Shown here one piece after another: positions 56,892 to 64,000 of a stretch of 64,000 nt of DNA. The notes beneath the pieces are model-generated. The model was not told the origin of the DNA and ran no database searches. It saw only the letters and a program-made list of their open reading frames with translations. The position numbers were made by a program, and so were the translations under genes. Numbering within the stretch: position 1 is the stretch's first letter; each line of letters opens with the position of its first letter. Origin of the DNA: an uncultured Cellulosilyticum sp. (GTDB lineage: Bacteria; Bacillota; Clostridia; Lachnospirales; Cellulosilyticaceae); assembly GCA_934725855.1 (NCBI GenBank), contig CAKVCL010000005.1, positions 93,946 to 157,945 on the forward strand, read 5' to 3'.

Positions 56892-58862
56892 ATGGCGGAA
56901 ATTAGGGATATGCTTTATCCTTATCAGGTGAATCAAAAGGAATATATTGATGAAAAAAAGAAAATTCTAGCTATAAATAGTTGGGAATCAAGCGATTATA
57001 TTGAAGATAGTGAAAAATATAAAAAAATATCTTGGATATATGATACTAATCAAAATAAAGAAAAAGATAGTAACTTTAAGTATCCATCGATAGCGCATAG
57101 CTATAAATTATATAAAGCACTATGTCATTTATTGAAAATACACAATGACATAACTGAAAAAGAGTGTGTTAGGTGTTTTTTAGATGAAGCATATAGAGAT
57201 TGTGTAAAAGATATGCTAATTAAATGCATTGAGAATGCAAATAAAAGTAAGTCTAGTACTACAGATAACAAAAAAGCCATAGAAGAGTTAATAAATGAGG
57301 AAAAAAGGCTTAGTAATTTACCAGAGGAAGTAGGAGAGTTTAGTTTAATTAAAGGAAGCATCTACAAGATTAAACGATATTTTTTAGAGGATAATAATAT
57401 TAAGTCTATTCGCGGTGGAAGTATAATGATTGATTACCTTAATAACAATTATATTAAGGAATATCTGAAGAAGAAAGAGAGTTTGGAAAGCTCTTATTTG
57501 ATTTATAGTGGTGGTGGAAATATCTTAATGATGGTGCCGCGGAAAGAAGCAAAAACAGTGTGCAAAGAGTTAGAAAAAGATTATCAAGAGTATGGACTGA
57601 CACTAATGAGCGCATTTGAGTTTATTGATACGGATATTTATAACTTTTTATTTAATTATAAGAACTTAATGACTGAATTGAATAATAGTCTAAAGGAACG
57701 CCAAAGGGTAAGAATGTTTGATTTTGAACGTAGCACCTCCAGTATTGATAAGATAACACTTAAGTCGGGTGAACCTCCTATCCCATTGAGTGGCAAAGCA
57801 ATAATTAGTAGGGGAATTTGTGAGTTATGTCATTGTAGAGATGCACAGTATTTTCTAGAAGAAAGTGAACCATCAAAAATTGCATGTGCATCATGCTATA
57901 GAAAGTATATTATTGGTAAAACGAGAAAATCTAAATTTAGAGAAGAGTATGAGAATGTACTAAAAAAGAAGGGAAAATATGTTAAGGGAGATATGGTACA
58001 GACATTAGATGATTTACAAGATTTTAATGGGATGATAGCTGTTATATATGGTGATGGGAATAATATGGGGCAATACGTTATGAACATATCGGCACCATTT
58101 GAAATGATGTATTTTAGTGACAAGACTGATCAGATTACAAAGGAAAGCGTGTATTGTGCAATGGCTGAAACAATGGGGGAAGATACAAGGTTTGAAATAC
58201 TAGCTATAGGTGGAGATGATCTTTTCTTTGTTGTACCTGCAGAGTATGCACCAAGTCTAGCTGTAAGGGTAATTGAACATTTTGATGATAAATTTGGACA
58301 TCAAGCAACAATGTCTATTGGCATGTGTATTGCTAAATATCATACACCTGTCAAAGCTATGTTTGAAATTGCAAAGGATAATTTGAAAGAAGCCAAAAAA
58401 TATGCTAAGAAAGAAAATGAAGAAAGAAATAATAAGAAAATTGAAGATGAGGGAACTGTTGATATTATTGAGTTAAGTGGGGCACAAGATGTGATTAATG
58501 CTACTAAGTATAAAGGGATTTTTCCGATGAGAGCATCAACATTAAAAAAAGTGATAGAGAAAATTCCTATGATGCAGGGCTATAAATTGCGTATGATAGA
58601 TTATAACTATGCCCAAAAAAATATGCAAAAAGAAGAATATAATTTATATTTTACATATAAAGAAGCTCAGAGTATAAAACAAAGAGAGCAACTAGGAATA
58701 AGAGTTATTTTAGAAGAGCTTTTAGGAGAAATGGTTAATAATATATACTTGCAAGAGCATAATCCATGGGCAGAACTTGTTATGTTGATGAAATATGGAA
58801 AGGGGATTGAAAATGCAAAAGGTTCAGTGGAAAGTAACCATAAAAACACTCTCACCTCTTAA
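56892..58862 (+). CDS. cas10: Type III CRISPR large subunit Cas10, HD-less, with GGDD
   Basis: 656 residues; signal-producing large subunit of a type III effector. First palm region near 150-240 with SGGGN at 206-210; zinc ribbon with Cys310, Cys313, Cys332 and Cys335; second palm with IYGDGNNMG (residues 385-393) and GGDD at 440-443, followed by a helical domain. The intact GGDD predicts synthesis of cyclic oligoadenylates on target RNA binding. The N-terminal 150 residues are charged and show no HD pair with its usual context, so single-stranded DNA cutting by this subunit is unlikely. An HD-less Cas10 is usual for subtype III-D. AGGAGG precedes the ATG. Confidence 0.92.
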   Translation: MAEIRDMLYPYQVNQKEYIDEKKKILAINSWESSDYIEDSEKYKKISWIYDTNQNKEKDSNFKYPSIAHSYKLYKALCHLLKIHNDITEKECVRCFLDEAYRDCVKDMLIKCIENANKSKSSTTDNKKAIEELINEEKRLSNLPEEVGEFSLIKGSIYKIKRYFLEDNNIKSIRGGSIMIDYLNNNYIKEYLKKKESLESSYLIYSGGGNILMMVPRKEAKTVCKELEKDYQEYGLTLMSAFEFIDTDIYNFLFNYKNLMTELNNSLKERQRVRMFDFERSTSSIDKITLKSGEPPIPLSGKAIISRGICELCHCRDAQYFLEESEPSKIACASCYRKYIIGKTRKSKFREEYENVLKKKGKYVKGDMVQTLDDLQDFNGMIAVIYGDGNNMGQYVMNISAPFEMMYFSDKTDQITKESVYCAMAETMGEDTRFEILAIGGDDLFFVVPAEYAPSLAVRVIEHFDDKFGHQATMSIGMCIAKYHTPVKAMFEIAKDNLKEAKKYAKKENEERNNKKIEDEGTVDIIELSGAQDVINATKYKGIFPMRASTLKKVIEKIPMMQGYKLRMIDYNYAQKNMQKEEYNLYFTYKEAQSIKQREQLGIRVILEELLGEMVNNIYLQEHNPWAELVMLMKYGKGIENAKGSVESNHKNTLTS

Positions 58863-59379
58863 TATAGGTTCAGGGACACAGTCAAAAACTGAAAAAATGG
58901 GTTATACCGTTCGTAAAATGCAAAAAGGTCAAGGGGAAAAGGAAGCTACACATAAGAGTTTTATTCCAGGGTCAACAATTAAAGGCAAATTAAAATACAA
59001 TTTTAGCATGTTAGATATGGATAATCATAAAGAAAATGAACATTGTGATTGTAGAGTGTGTAAGTTATTCGGAAGTGTAGGGTATAGTCCATCTAGAATT
59101 TATATTGATGACTTTAATTTAGTTAACAATGAGGTAGCAGAAGTAAGAAGCTGTAATAGACTTGATAGAAAACGCCGTGTATGTGTTGAAGGAGCACTGT
59201 TTACTAAAGAAACAGTTTGTGGGAAATATGAAGGTGAAATTACAGCTTTTGTTGAAGAAAAACAGATTATTGAGGATATTACTACAGCTATTTTAATGAT
59301 AAAGGAACTTGGCAGTGGCAAAAGTAGAGGACTTGGGCAAGTTAAAGTATCTATAAAACAAGAGGGAGAGGTTCAATGA
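58813..59379 (+). CDS. Cas7-like RAMP protein 1 (Csm3-related), no catalytic Asp visible
   Basis: 188 residues from ATG 58813 (AAGGGG precedes it; it overlaps cas10 by 50 bases). RAMP features: VTIKTLSPLNIGSGTQ, FIPGSTIKGKLKY, CDCRVCKLFGS (zinc-like Cys pattern plus LFG) and the C-terminal glycine loop GSGKSRGLGQVKV. Between residues 21 and 50, where Csm3 carries the RNA-cleaving Asp, there is no Asp. It is the shortest of the four Cas7-like proteins here and may be a capping or structural backbone unit. Confidence 0.85.
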   Translation: MQKVQWKVTIKTLSPLNIGSGTQSKTEKMGYTVRKMQKGQGEKEATHKSFIPGSTIKGKLKYNFSMLDMDNHKENEHCDCRVCKLFGSVGYSPSRIYIDDFNLVNNEVAEVRSCNRLDRKRRVCVEGALFTKETVCGKYEGEITAFVEEKQIIEDITTAILMIKELGSGKSRGLGQVKVSIKQEGEVQ

Positions 59380-59380
59380 G

Positions 59381-60589
59381 ATGAGAGTTAAATTACAATT
59401 TCAATCTCCACTTATTGTTGGTGATAAAAAAATATCTTCTAACTATATTGCGAGCAAAGACTATATTCAAGGAAGTGTAATTAGAGCAGCATTTGCTCGA
59501 GTGATTTTAAATCAGTGTAGTGCATATCATGGAGACCTAGAAGAAGTAAGAATAGACGATGAAAAAGGTGAAAAGAAAGTTGTTAGTAAGAAAAATTGGG
59601 TACATTGTAGAGGAGAAGAAGACGGCTATAAAGAAAAATATGAGGTGATTTGTAAAAAATGTCCATATCATAAGGTTTGTTCTAGCTTTAGTAAGATTAA
59701 GTTTTCATTTTTTTATCCTAAAGAAACAAGTGTAATCCCATTAACGAGTATGTGCTGTAAAAATAAACGCAAGGAACATGGATTTATTGATAGCTTAACT
59801 CAAGATCAGATGTGTCTTAAATGTAAGGAAGGAAATAATAGAGTAGAATTTGCAAGTGGGCTTCGAACAGCACAAGGAATATATAAAGCAGAAAAAGTAG
59901 TACAGACTAAAACAGCCATTAACCCTTATACACGCACCTCAAAAGATGGGATGCTTTTTAACTTAGTGAGTTTGTCACCTATATGCTTTGAAGGTGAAAT
60001 AGAAGGAATAGATGATAAAGATTTAGCATTATTTGAAACACTACGTATAGGAGCATATACTTCGACCGGTTTTGGAAAATGCCAAGTATTATATGACTCA
60101 CAATATACATACAGTGACCCAACACTTAATGAGGTATATGCATATTCTGAAGAATATAAGAAACATCAAAAGCAACTGTTATCTGGCGATAAAGAATATC
60201 TAGTAGTTATGTTGTCATCAGATGCACATATAGAGGTTGAAGTGCCAAAAGAATATTGTACGACTGCACAATACATTAGTCATTGGGAAAAGTATGTTAG
60301 ATTGGAATCAAGTAAATTACATAAGGTGTACTTTGATACAACATTATATCGAGGCTATGATACTTCTAGTGCTACTAATGATTATAGAGCAAAGGCAAAA
60401 TATCAAATTAATAAAGGAAGTATATTGATTTATGAATTTGATGATAAGCAACAGTTAAAAGATGTTTATGACAAATATTATTTTGGAGCATATATACGTG
60501 GAAAAGTAAAATTTACTATAGGAAATGAATGTGAAAATGGTTTCGGAAGTTGTCAAATTTATTGTGGGGAGGTAAAACATAATGACTAG
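59381..60589 (+). CDS. csx10: Csx10-like Cas5-group RAMP
   Basis: 402 residues; probably binds the 5' repeat tag of the crRNA as the Cas5 of the complex. The N terminus VKLQFQSPLIVGDKK and YIQGSVIRAAFARVIL resemble Csx10; cysteine-rich segments CKKCPYHKVC and, further on, MCLKC look like zinc sites. FASGLRTAQGIYKAEKVVQT then RTSKDGMLFNLVSLSPICF matches the Csx10/Cas5 pattern, and two glycine loops (GAYTSTGFGKCQVL; NGFGSCQIYCG) mark two RRM folds. ATG 59381 follows GAGGGAGAGG. The call rests on motif recall and gene order; a Csm4/Cmr3-like protein is the alternative. Confidence 0.75.
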   Translation: MRVKLQFQSPLIVGDKKISSNYIASKDYIQGSVIRAAFARVILNQCSAYHGDLEEVRIDDEKGEKKVVSKKNWVHCRGEEDGYKEKYEVICKKCPYHKVCSSFSKIKFSFFYPKETSVIPLTSMCCKNKRKEHGFIDSLTQDQMCLKCKEGNNRVEFASGLRTAQGIYKAEKVVQTKTAINPYTRTSKDGMLFNLVSLSPICFEGEIEGIDDKDLALFETLRIGAYTSTGFGKCQVLYDSQYTYSDPTLNEVYAYSEEYKKHQKQLLSGDKEYLVVMLSSDAHIEVEVPKEYCTTAQYISHWEKYVRLESSKLHKVYFDTTLYRGYDTSSATNDYRAKAKYQINKGSILIYEFDDKQQLKDVYDKYYFGAYIRGKVKFTIGNECENGFGSCQIYCGEVKHND

Positions 60590-61007
60590 TAGTGAGAAGC
60601 AAAGCAAAAAAGAACCTGATATGAAAAAAATGTTAATTGAATATATTGAAGTATTAAATTCTGGAGGTTTTCTTGAAGGAATAAATAGTGAAGACCTTGG
60701 CTCAAGTAATATACGTAATATGGGAAATGTAGCACTAAACTGTGAGTGCTATAAAGAGTTCAGGCTCTATATGCAATATAAAAAGACTAAGATAAAGGGA
60801 TGGAAAATCAAAAAAGGTGATAAGGCTTTAGCTGATATTGTTATTGAGCAGCTTGATAAAATTTATGATTCATGTAAACAAGACGATGAAAAAGCATTGA
60901 AATGGATTAGCTTATACTTTGGCTATTTTTATTGGAAAAAGGCAAGTATTGAAGGAGAAAAGCAAGCACAGAAGACAAGAAATGGAGGAGATAGACGTGG
61001 TAGATAA
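60582..61007 (+). CDS. Small helical subunit, probable Cas11 (Csm2-like)
   Basis: 141 residues, lysine-rich and helical (MKKMLIEYIEVLNSGGFLEG; ADIVIEQLDKIYDSC; EKALKWISLYFGYFYWKKAS). Size, charge and position between Cas5- and Cas7-like genes fit the type III small subunit, and the late KWISLYFGYFYWKKA resembles Csm2. ATG 60582 follows GGGGAGG and overlaps csx10 by eight bases. Confidence 0.65.
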   Translation: MTSSEKQSKKEPDMKKMLIEYIEVLNSGGFLEGINSEDLGSSNIRNMGNVALNCECYKEFRLYMQYKKTKIKGWKIKKGDKALADIVIEQLDKIYDSCKQDDEKALKWISLYFGYFYWKKASIEGEKQAQKTRNGGDRRGR

Positions 61008-61770
61008 TGAAATCATGTTATTAGACCATTTTGAAAATAAAATAGTGGTTGAGGGCACATTAAAGGCGTTAACAGCACTACATATTGGAAGTGGGAGAAA
61101 TAGTTTTTCACCATTAGATGCAGATAATTCAGTTATACGAAATCCAATTACCCAAAAACCTTATATTCCTGGAAGTTCGATTAAAGGGGTATTAAGAAGT
61201 TATATGGAAACATTACTTGCTAATATAGAAGCTTATGGAACTTGTATTGTTACAGAAAATCCATGTTGGGGAAAGGCAGCGGATAAAAACAAACTAAAAG
61301 AGTTAAAAGAAATTTATAAAAAGGATGCTGAGCAATTGGCTAGAGAGCTATATAAGGAGCTTTGTCCGACTTGTAGATTATTTGGTTCACAGGTGATGGC
61401 AGCAAAATTACAAATTAAAGATGCGATGCTTATAGGAAGCGTACCAGTAGAAGTAAGGGATGGAATTGCAATTGACCGTGATACAGGAACGGTAGCAGAA
61501 GGCAAAAAATATAGTTTTGAGTGTGTTAGTGCAGGGGCAACTTTTAAGTTTTTAATGACTATAGATAATGCAGAAAATGACCTACAAGAACTTGTAAAGA
61601 TGCTTATTCGAGCATTAAAAAGTGGCGAATTAACTTTAGGAGGCAAAAAATCCATAGGGCTTGGAGAAGTAAAGCTGATTGATGAAAAAATTTATATGAT
61701 AAAGAAAGAGGACTTAAGGAATTATGCCGTTAATGGTTTACAAGAGGAAATGAGGTGGACTAATGTTTAA
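60997..61770 (+). CDS. Cas7-like RAMP protein 2 (Csm3-like, catalytic Asp present)
   Basis: 257 residues from GTG 60997, chosen because GGAGGAG ends six bases upstream; the ATG at 60982 lies before that site. ALTALHIGSGRNSFSP then LDADNSVIRNP (Asp43 at the position of the Csm3 target-RNA-cleaving Asp) and KPYIPGSSIKGVLRSYME. CPTCRLFGS and the glycine loop GGKKSIGLGEVKL complete the match. It overlaps the small-subunit gene by 11 bases and the next RAMP by 8. Likely a backbone subunit with RNase activity. Confidence 0.88.
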   Translation: MVDNEIMLLDHFENKIVVEGTLKALTALHIGSGRNSFSPLDADNSVIRNPITQKPYIPGSSIKGVLRSYMETLLANIEAYGTCIVTENPCWGKAADKNKLKELKEIYKKDAEQLARELYKELCPTCRLFGSQVMAAKLQIKDAMLIGSVPVEVRDGIAIDRDTGTVAEGKKYSFECVSAGATFKFLMTIDNAENDLQELVKMLIRALKSGELTLGGKKSIGLGEVKLIDEKIYMIKKEDLRNYAVNGLQEEMRWTNV

Positions 61771-62578
61771 AAAATTAATAAATGAAGCTATTTTTGAATA
61801 TGAGCTTGAAACTTATTCCCCCCTATTGATTCAAGGAAATGAAAACGGATATATTTCCCCTATGAGCGTAGATACTTCCTATATCAAAACCTATAAAGAT
61901 GGCTTACTAATACCTTATATTCCAGGAAGTTCTTTAAAAGGAGTTTTTAGAAGCTATTCTGAAAGCATACTAGAAGGTGCTTGTGACATTGTCGGGAAAA
62001 ATAGAAGTTATAAAGAAAATGGAGAAAACAAACTGTGCTTAGGAAAAGATAATTATGATAAGCGCTATAAATTTATGACTGGGGCTGAGCGTTATGAAAA
62101 GAGTTGCTTGGTTTGTAAGTTATTTGGTTCGGATGTGCTTAGAAGTAGAGTGAGTTTTTCGAATGCCTATCCAGTGCAACCTTGTAAAATTGAAACAGCA
62201 GGCATGACAGCGATAGATCGTGTTAAGGGTGGAGCAAAAGCAGGTGCTTTAAGAGATATAGAATACATAGGTTATGGGATTTTTCAAGGAAAGATTGGAT
62301 TAAAAAATTATGCACCTTATCAATTAAAGTTACTAGTAAATAATCTACAAGCACTAGAAATGGGCGAAATAAGATTAGGCTCTTATACCTCTAAGGGATT
62401 TGGAGAGTTGGGGGTAAAAAGCTTGAAATTGACATTAAGAGATTATGGGCATTTAGAGTCTGAACAGTTAGATAAACCGTTTTATTGTGAAAAGATAATA
62501 GAGGGAATGGATGAAATTGCAGTTAAACTAGAAAACATTACCTTTAAGGATGTGAAGATAGATGGCAAAGCCTTATAG
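61763..62578 (+). CDS. Cas7-like RAMP protein 3 (Csm3-like, candidate catalytic Asp)
   Basis: 271 residues. YELETYSPLLIQG, SVDTSYIKTYKDG (Asp37 near the Csm3 catalytic position with a two-residue shift), PYIPGSSLKGVFRSYSES, CLVCKLFGSDV, and the glycine loop GSYTSKGFGELGVK. It differs from RAMP 2 by an insert after the IPGSS helix (DIVGKNRSYKENGENK). It overlaps the neighbours on both sides (8 and 17 bases). Confidence 0.87.
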   Translation: MFKKLINEAIFEYELETYSPLLIQGNENGYISPMSVDTSYIKTYKDGLLIPYIPGSSLKGVFRSYSESILEGACDIVGKNRSYKENGENKLCLGKDNYDKRYKFMTGAERYEKSCLVCKLFGSDVLRSRVSFSNAYPVQPCKIETAGMTAIDRVKGGAKAGALRDIEYIGYGIFQGKIGLKNYAPYQLKLLVNNLQALEMGEIRLGSYTSKGFGELGVKSLKLTLRDYGHLESEQLDKPFYCEKIIEGMDEIAVKLENITFKDVKIDGKAL

Positions 62579-63422
62579 TATTGTACGATTTTTAGAATAT
62601 GCACCCTACCAAATACAAGATAATGAAGAGCAGTTTAGTGGAATCATTAAATTTAAACTTAAGGTTTTAACACCTTTGCATGTGAGGTCAGGAGAACAAT
62701 TTATTGATGAACGCAATAGCATTTATTATGCTTTCTATAAATGGAATGATCAGATTGCCATTCCAGGTTCTACATTCAAAGGATGTATTAGAACCGTAGC
62801 AGAAAGTGTTTCACATTCCTGCTTAAGTGGGAAAGTTAAAGATGGGGGCAAGGAATATGATACCATTGTACCAAAGCAAGAAGGAACAAAGAAATGCATA
62901 GTATGTGATATATTTGGGTATAAGGGAGGAAAGAGTAAGCTAAGCATTGGACAACTTTTGTTAGAAAGTGGCACAAGTTATACAGAACTTTTGCCTAGTT
63001 TTAAAAATCCTCATATTACACAGAGTATGTTAGAAAAGAATAAATTAATAGGTTATAAATTTTATCACCATGGTAAAGCAAATATTGTTGAAAAAGGTAA
63101 AGTACCTTGTGAAGTAGTTAAGCCAGGGGCTATTTTTAGTGGAAAGCTACATTATAAATGCATGACAAAAGAAGAATTACAACTTTTATGTTATGCTTTA
63201 GGTTTTACAGGAGATATTGCTTTAAAGATAGGATATGGTAAACCTGCTTATTATGGAAGTGTACAATTGGTGCCTGAGGACAGTATATATGAGGAGTTTG
63301 CTTGTGAATATAGAGAACATCGAGATGCGGGAATACAAGAGGCAATAAATGAATTAGAAAGCATTTTAAATTATAAATATGCCAAGGTGAAAAGTGAATG
63401 GAATGAGGATGGAACTTATTAG
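62562..63422 (+). CDS. Cas7-like RAMP protein 4 (divergent)
   Basis: 286 residues. A ~30-residue leading segment precedes FKLKVLTPLHVRSGEQFIDE (Asp49 may stand at the catalytic position, with a longer gap), IAIPGSTFKGCIRTVAES, CIVCDIFGYKGG and the glycine loop IGYGKPAYYGSVQL. It is less like Csm3 than RAMPs 2 and 3 and may be the distal cap (Csm5-like) or the All1473-type protein of III-D loci. Its ATG lies within the end of RAMP 3. Confidence 0.8.
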   Translation: MAKPYSIVRFLEYAPYQIQDNEEQFSGIIKFKLKVLTPLHVRSGEQFIDERNSIYYAFYKWNDQIAIPGSTFKGCIRTVAESVSHSCLSGKVKDGGKEYDTIVPKQEGTKKCIVCDIFGYKGGKSKLSIGQLLLESGTSYTELLPSFKNPHITQSMLEKNKLIGYKFYHHGKANIVEKGKVPCEVVKPGAIFSGKLHYKCMTKEELQLLCYALGFTGDIALKIGYGKPAYYGSVQLVPEDSIYEEFACEYREHRDAGIQEAINELESILNYKYAKVKSEWNEDGTY

Positions 63423-63430
63423 GAGGGAAT

Positions 63431-63913
63431 ATGGATAAGAATAGAAAAATTGAACTCTTAAATATAGTTGAATCAACAAAGAAGAAACTAGAGCATTATG
63501 AGTCACAAAGTTTTATTGGTTTTCTTGCAAGTAGTTCTAAGACATTTTACTTATCAGGAAAGAGCAAGGAAGAGTATACTAAGCTCTTGTATTTTTCTAT
63601 CAAGCAAGCTGAACAAGTGATTAATGGGGGAAAAGCAGGGAATGAAGGCTATAAGAGGTTCATTGAGCAGGAGTTAAGAATCGTTAAATCTGGAGAGAAG
63701 ATTGAAATGTGTAATAAGGACTTCTCTAAAATGAACATGGAAGAGTTTGCATATATATTTGGTTGGTTAAGACGAACAGTCACCCAAGAAAATATAGGAA
63801 ATAGTAAGTTTCAAGACAAGAGGAAACAAAATCATCATTATGCAAAGAAAACCTATTCAGGTGAAAGCTGGACAGGTGGTAATAATGTGTTTGATAAGAT
63901 TTTTAAAAAATAG
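63431..63913 (+). CDS. Small helical CRISPR-associated protein, second Cas11 candidate
   Basis: 160 residues, basic and helical (KIELLNIVESTKKKLEHYES; LYFSIKQAEQVINGGKAG; MNMEEFAYIFGWLRRTVTQ). The latter stretch resembles the aromatic/Arg helix of Csm2. GGAGGG precedes the ATG and only eight bases separate it from RAMP 4. Could be a small subunit, a III-D accessory such as Csx19, or an unrelated co-transcribed gene. The C-terminal 40 residues are Gly/Asn/Lys-rich and likely flexible. Confidence 0.6.
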   Translation: MDKNRKIELLNIVESTKKKLEHYESQSFIGFLASSSKTFYLSGKSKEEYTKLLYFSIKQAEQVINGGKAGNEGYKRFIEQELRIVKSGEKIEMCNKDFSKMNMEEFAYIFGWLRRTVTQENIGNSKFQDKRKQNHHYAKKTYSGESWTGGNNVFDKIFKK

Positions 63914-63944
63914 TTTACTCTAATAACACCACTTTACAAGAAAA

Positions 63945-64000
63945 CTATTGAACTAAATCTTTAAATTCATTGTCTTTTACAAGTTCTTCAAGGGTTATAG
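63945..64000 (-). CDS. 3' end of a minus-strand gene running off the right edge
   Basis: Reading leftward from the edge, an uninterrupted frame gives ITLEELVKDNEFKDLVQ followed by a stop (63945-63947). The residue composition looks like coding sequence. Only 17 codons are visible, so the product is unknown. It converges on the CRISPR operon. Confidence 0.45.
   Translation of the reverse strand, partial: ITLEELVKDNEFKDLVQ

Noticed and set aside
56892..57350. An HD nuclease domain at the start of Cas10
   Set aside because: The His and Asp residues present (for example KIHND) lack the surrounding helices and spacing of a Cas10 HD site.
61314..61655. Long antisense frames within the RAMP and chemotaxis genes
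   Set aside because: They lack ribosome sites and have the composition of mirror images of the real sense genes.

Overview
The window is low-GC chromosomal DNA from an anaerobic, spore-forming member of the Clostridia (Firmicutes). The evidence is a spoIIE gene, strong AGGAGG-type ribosome sites, T-tailed hairpin terminators, and the order spoIIE-tilS-hpt-ftsH-birA then coaBC-coaX-dusB-greA-lysS. The many PAS/hybrid kinases and LplB/YtcP-type sugar transporters suggest a Lachnospirales relative, possibly near Cellulosilyticum; this placement is an impression, not a computed result.

Layout. 1-14.8 kb is conserved housekeeping: sporulation phosphatase, tRNA-Ile lysidine synthase, purine salvage, FtsH, biotin ligase, a coenzyme A block (ECF substrate subunit behind a structured RNA leader, CoaBC, CoaX), DusB, GreA and LysS. 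14.8-15.9 kb is decayed DNA with MarR and MATE remnants and a PAS-only ORF. 16.1-20.9 kb is a sugar-uptake locus: a LacI regulator, two permeases and a lipoprotein binding protein, with the same operator sequence before the regulator and before the transporter. 21.1-22.1 kb pairs an AraC-type DNA-binding protein with a ClpP paralogue. 22.3-37.2 kb is one large chemosensory cluster: two MCPs, CheR, CheB, CheA, CheW, a CheY-like receiver, an HD-GYP response regulator, two histidine kinases and an HPt protein, with no flagellar genes. 37.3-53.8 kb is mixed metabolism and envelope: phosphoketolase, LysR regulator, S41-like lipoprotein, nuclease lipoprotein, aminotransferase, ArsB/NhaD-type carrier, cytidylate-kinase-like protein, M15 peptidase and a DUF4015-type glycosidase with two membrane proteins.

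53.9-63.9 kb is the most unusual region: a type III CRISPR-Cas locus that looks most like subtype III-D. A short degenerate array of three repeats ends exactly at cas6, and its last repeat supplies the cas6 Shine-Dalgarno site. A Rpn/PDDEXK nuclease gene and a two-repeat array fragment follow. Then comes a tightly overlapping operon: a Cas10 with GGDD and no recognisable HD nuclease, a Cas7-like RAMP, a Csx10-like Cas5, a small helical protein, three more separate Cas7-like RAMPs and a second small helical protein. There is no cas1, cas2 or CARF effector in the window. A tiny divergent membrane protein with a near-perfect ribosome site lies beside the cas10 promoter, and an unfinished minus-strand gene enters from the right edge.

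The interest of the CRISPR locus lies in four unfused Cas7-like subunits with differing active-site residues, in the possible Cas6 self-regulation through a repeat embedded in its own 5' UTR, and in its nearly empty, split array.
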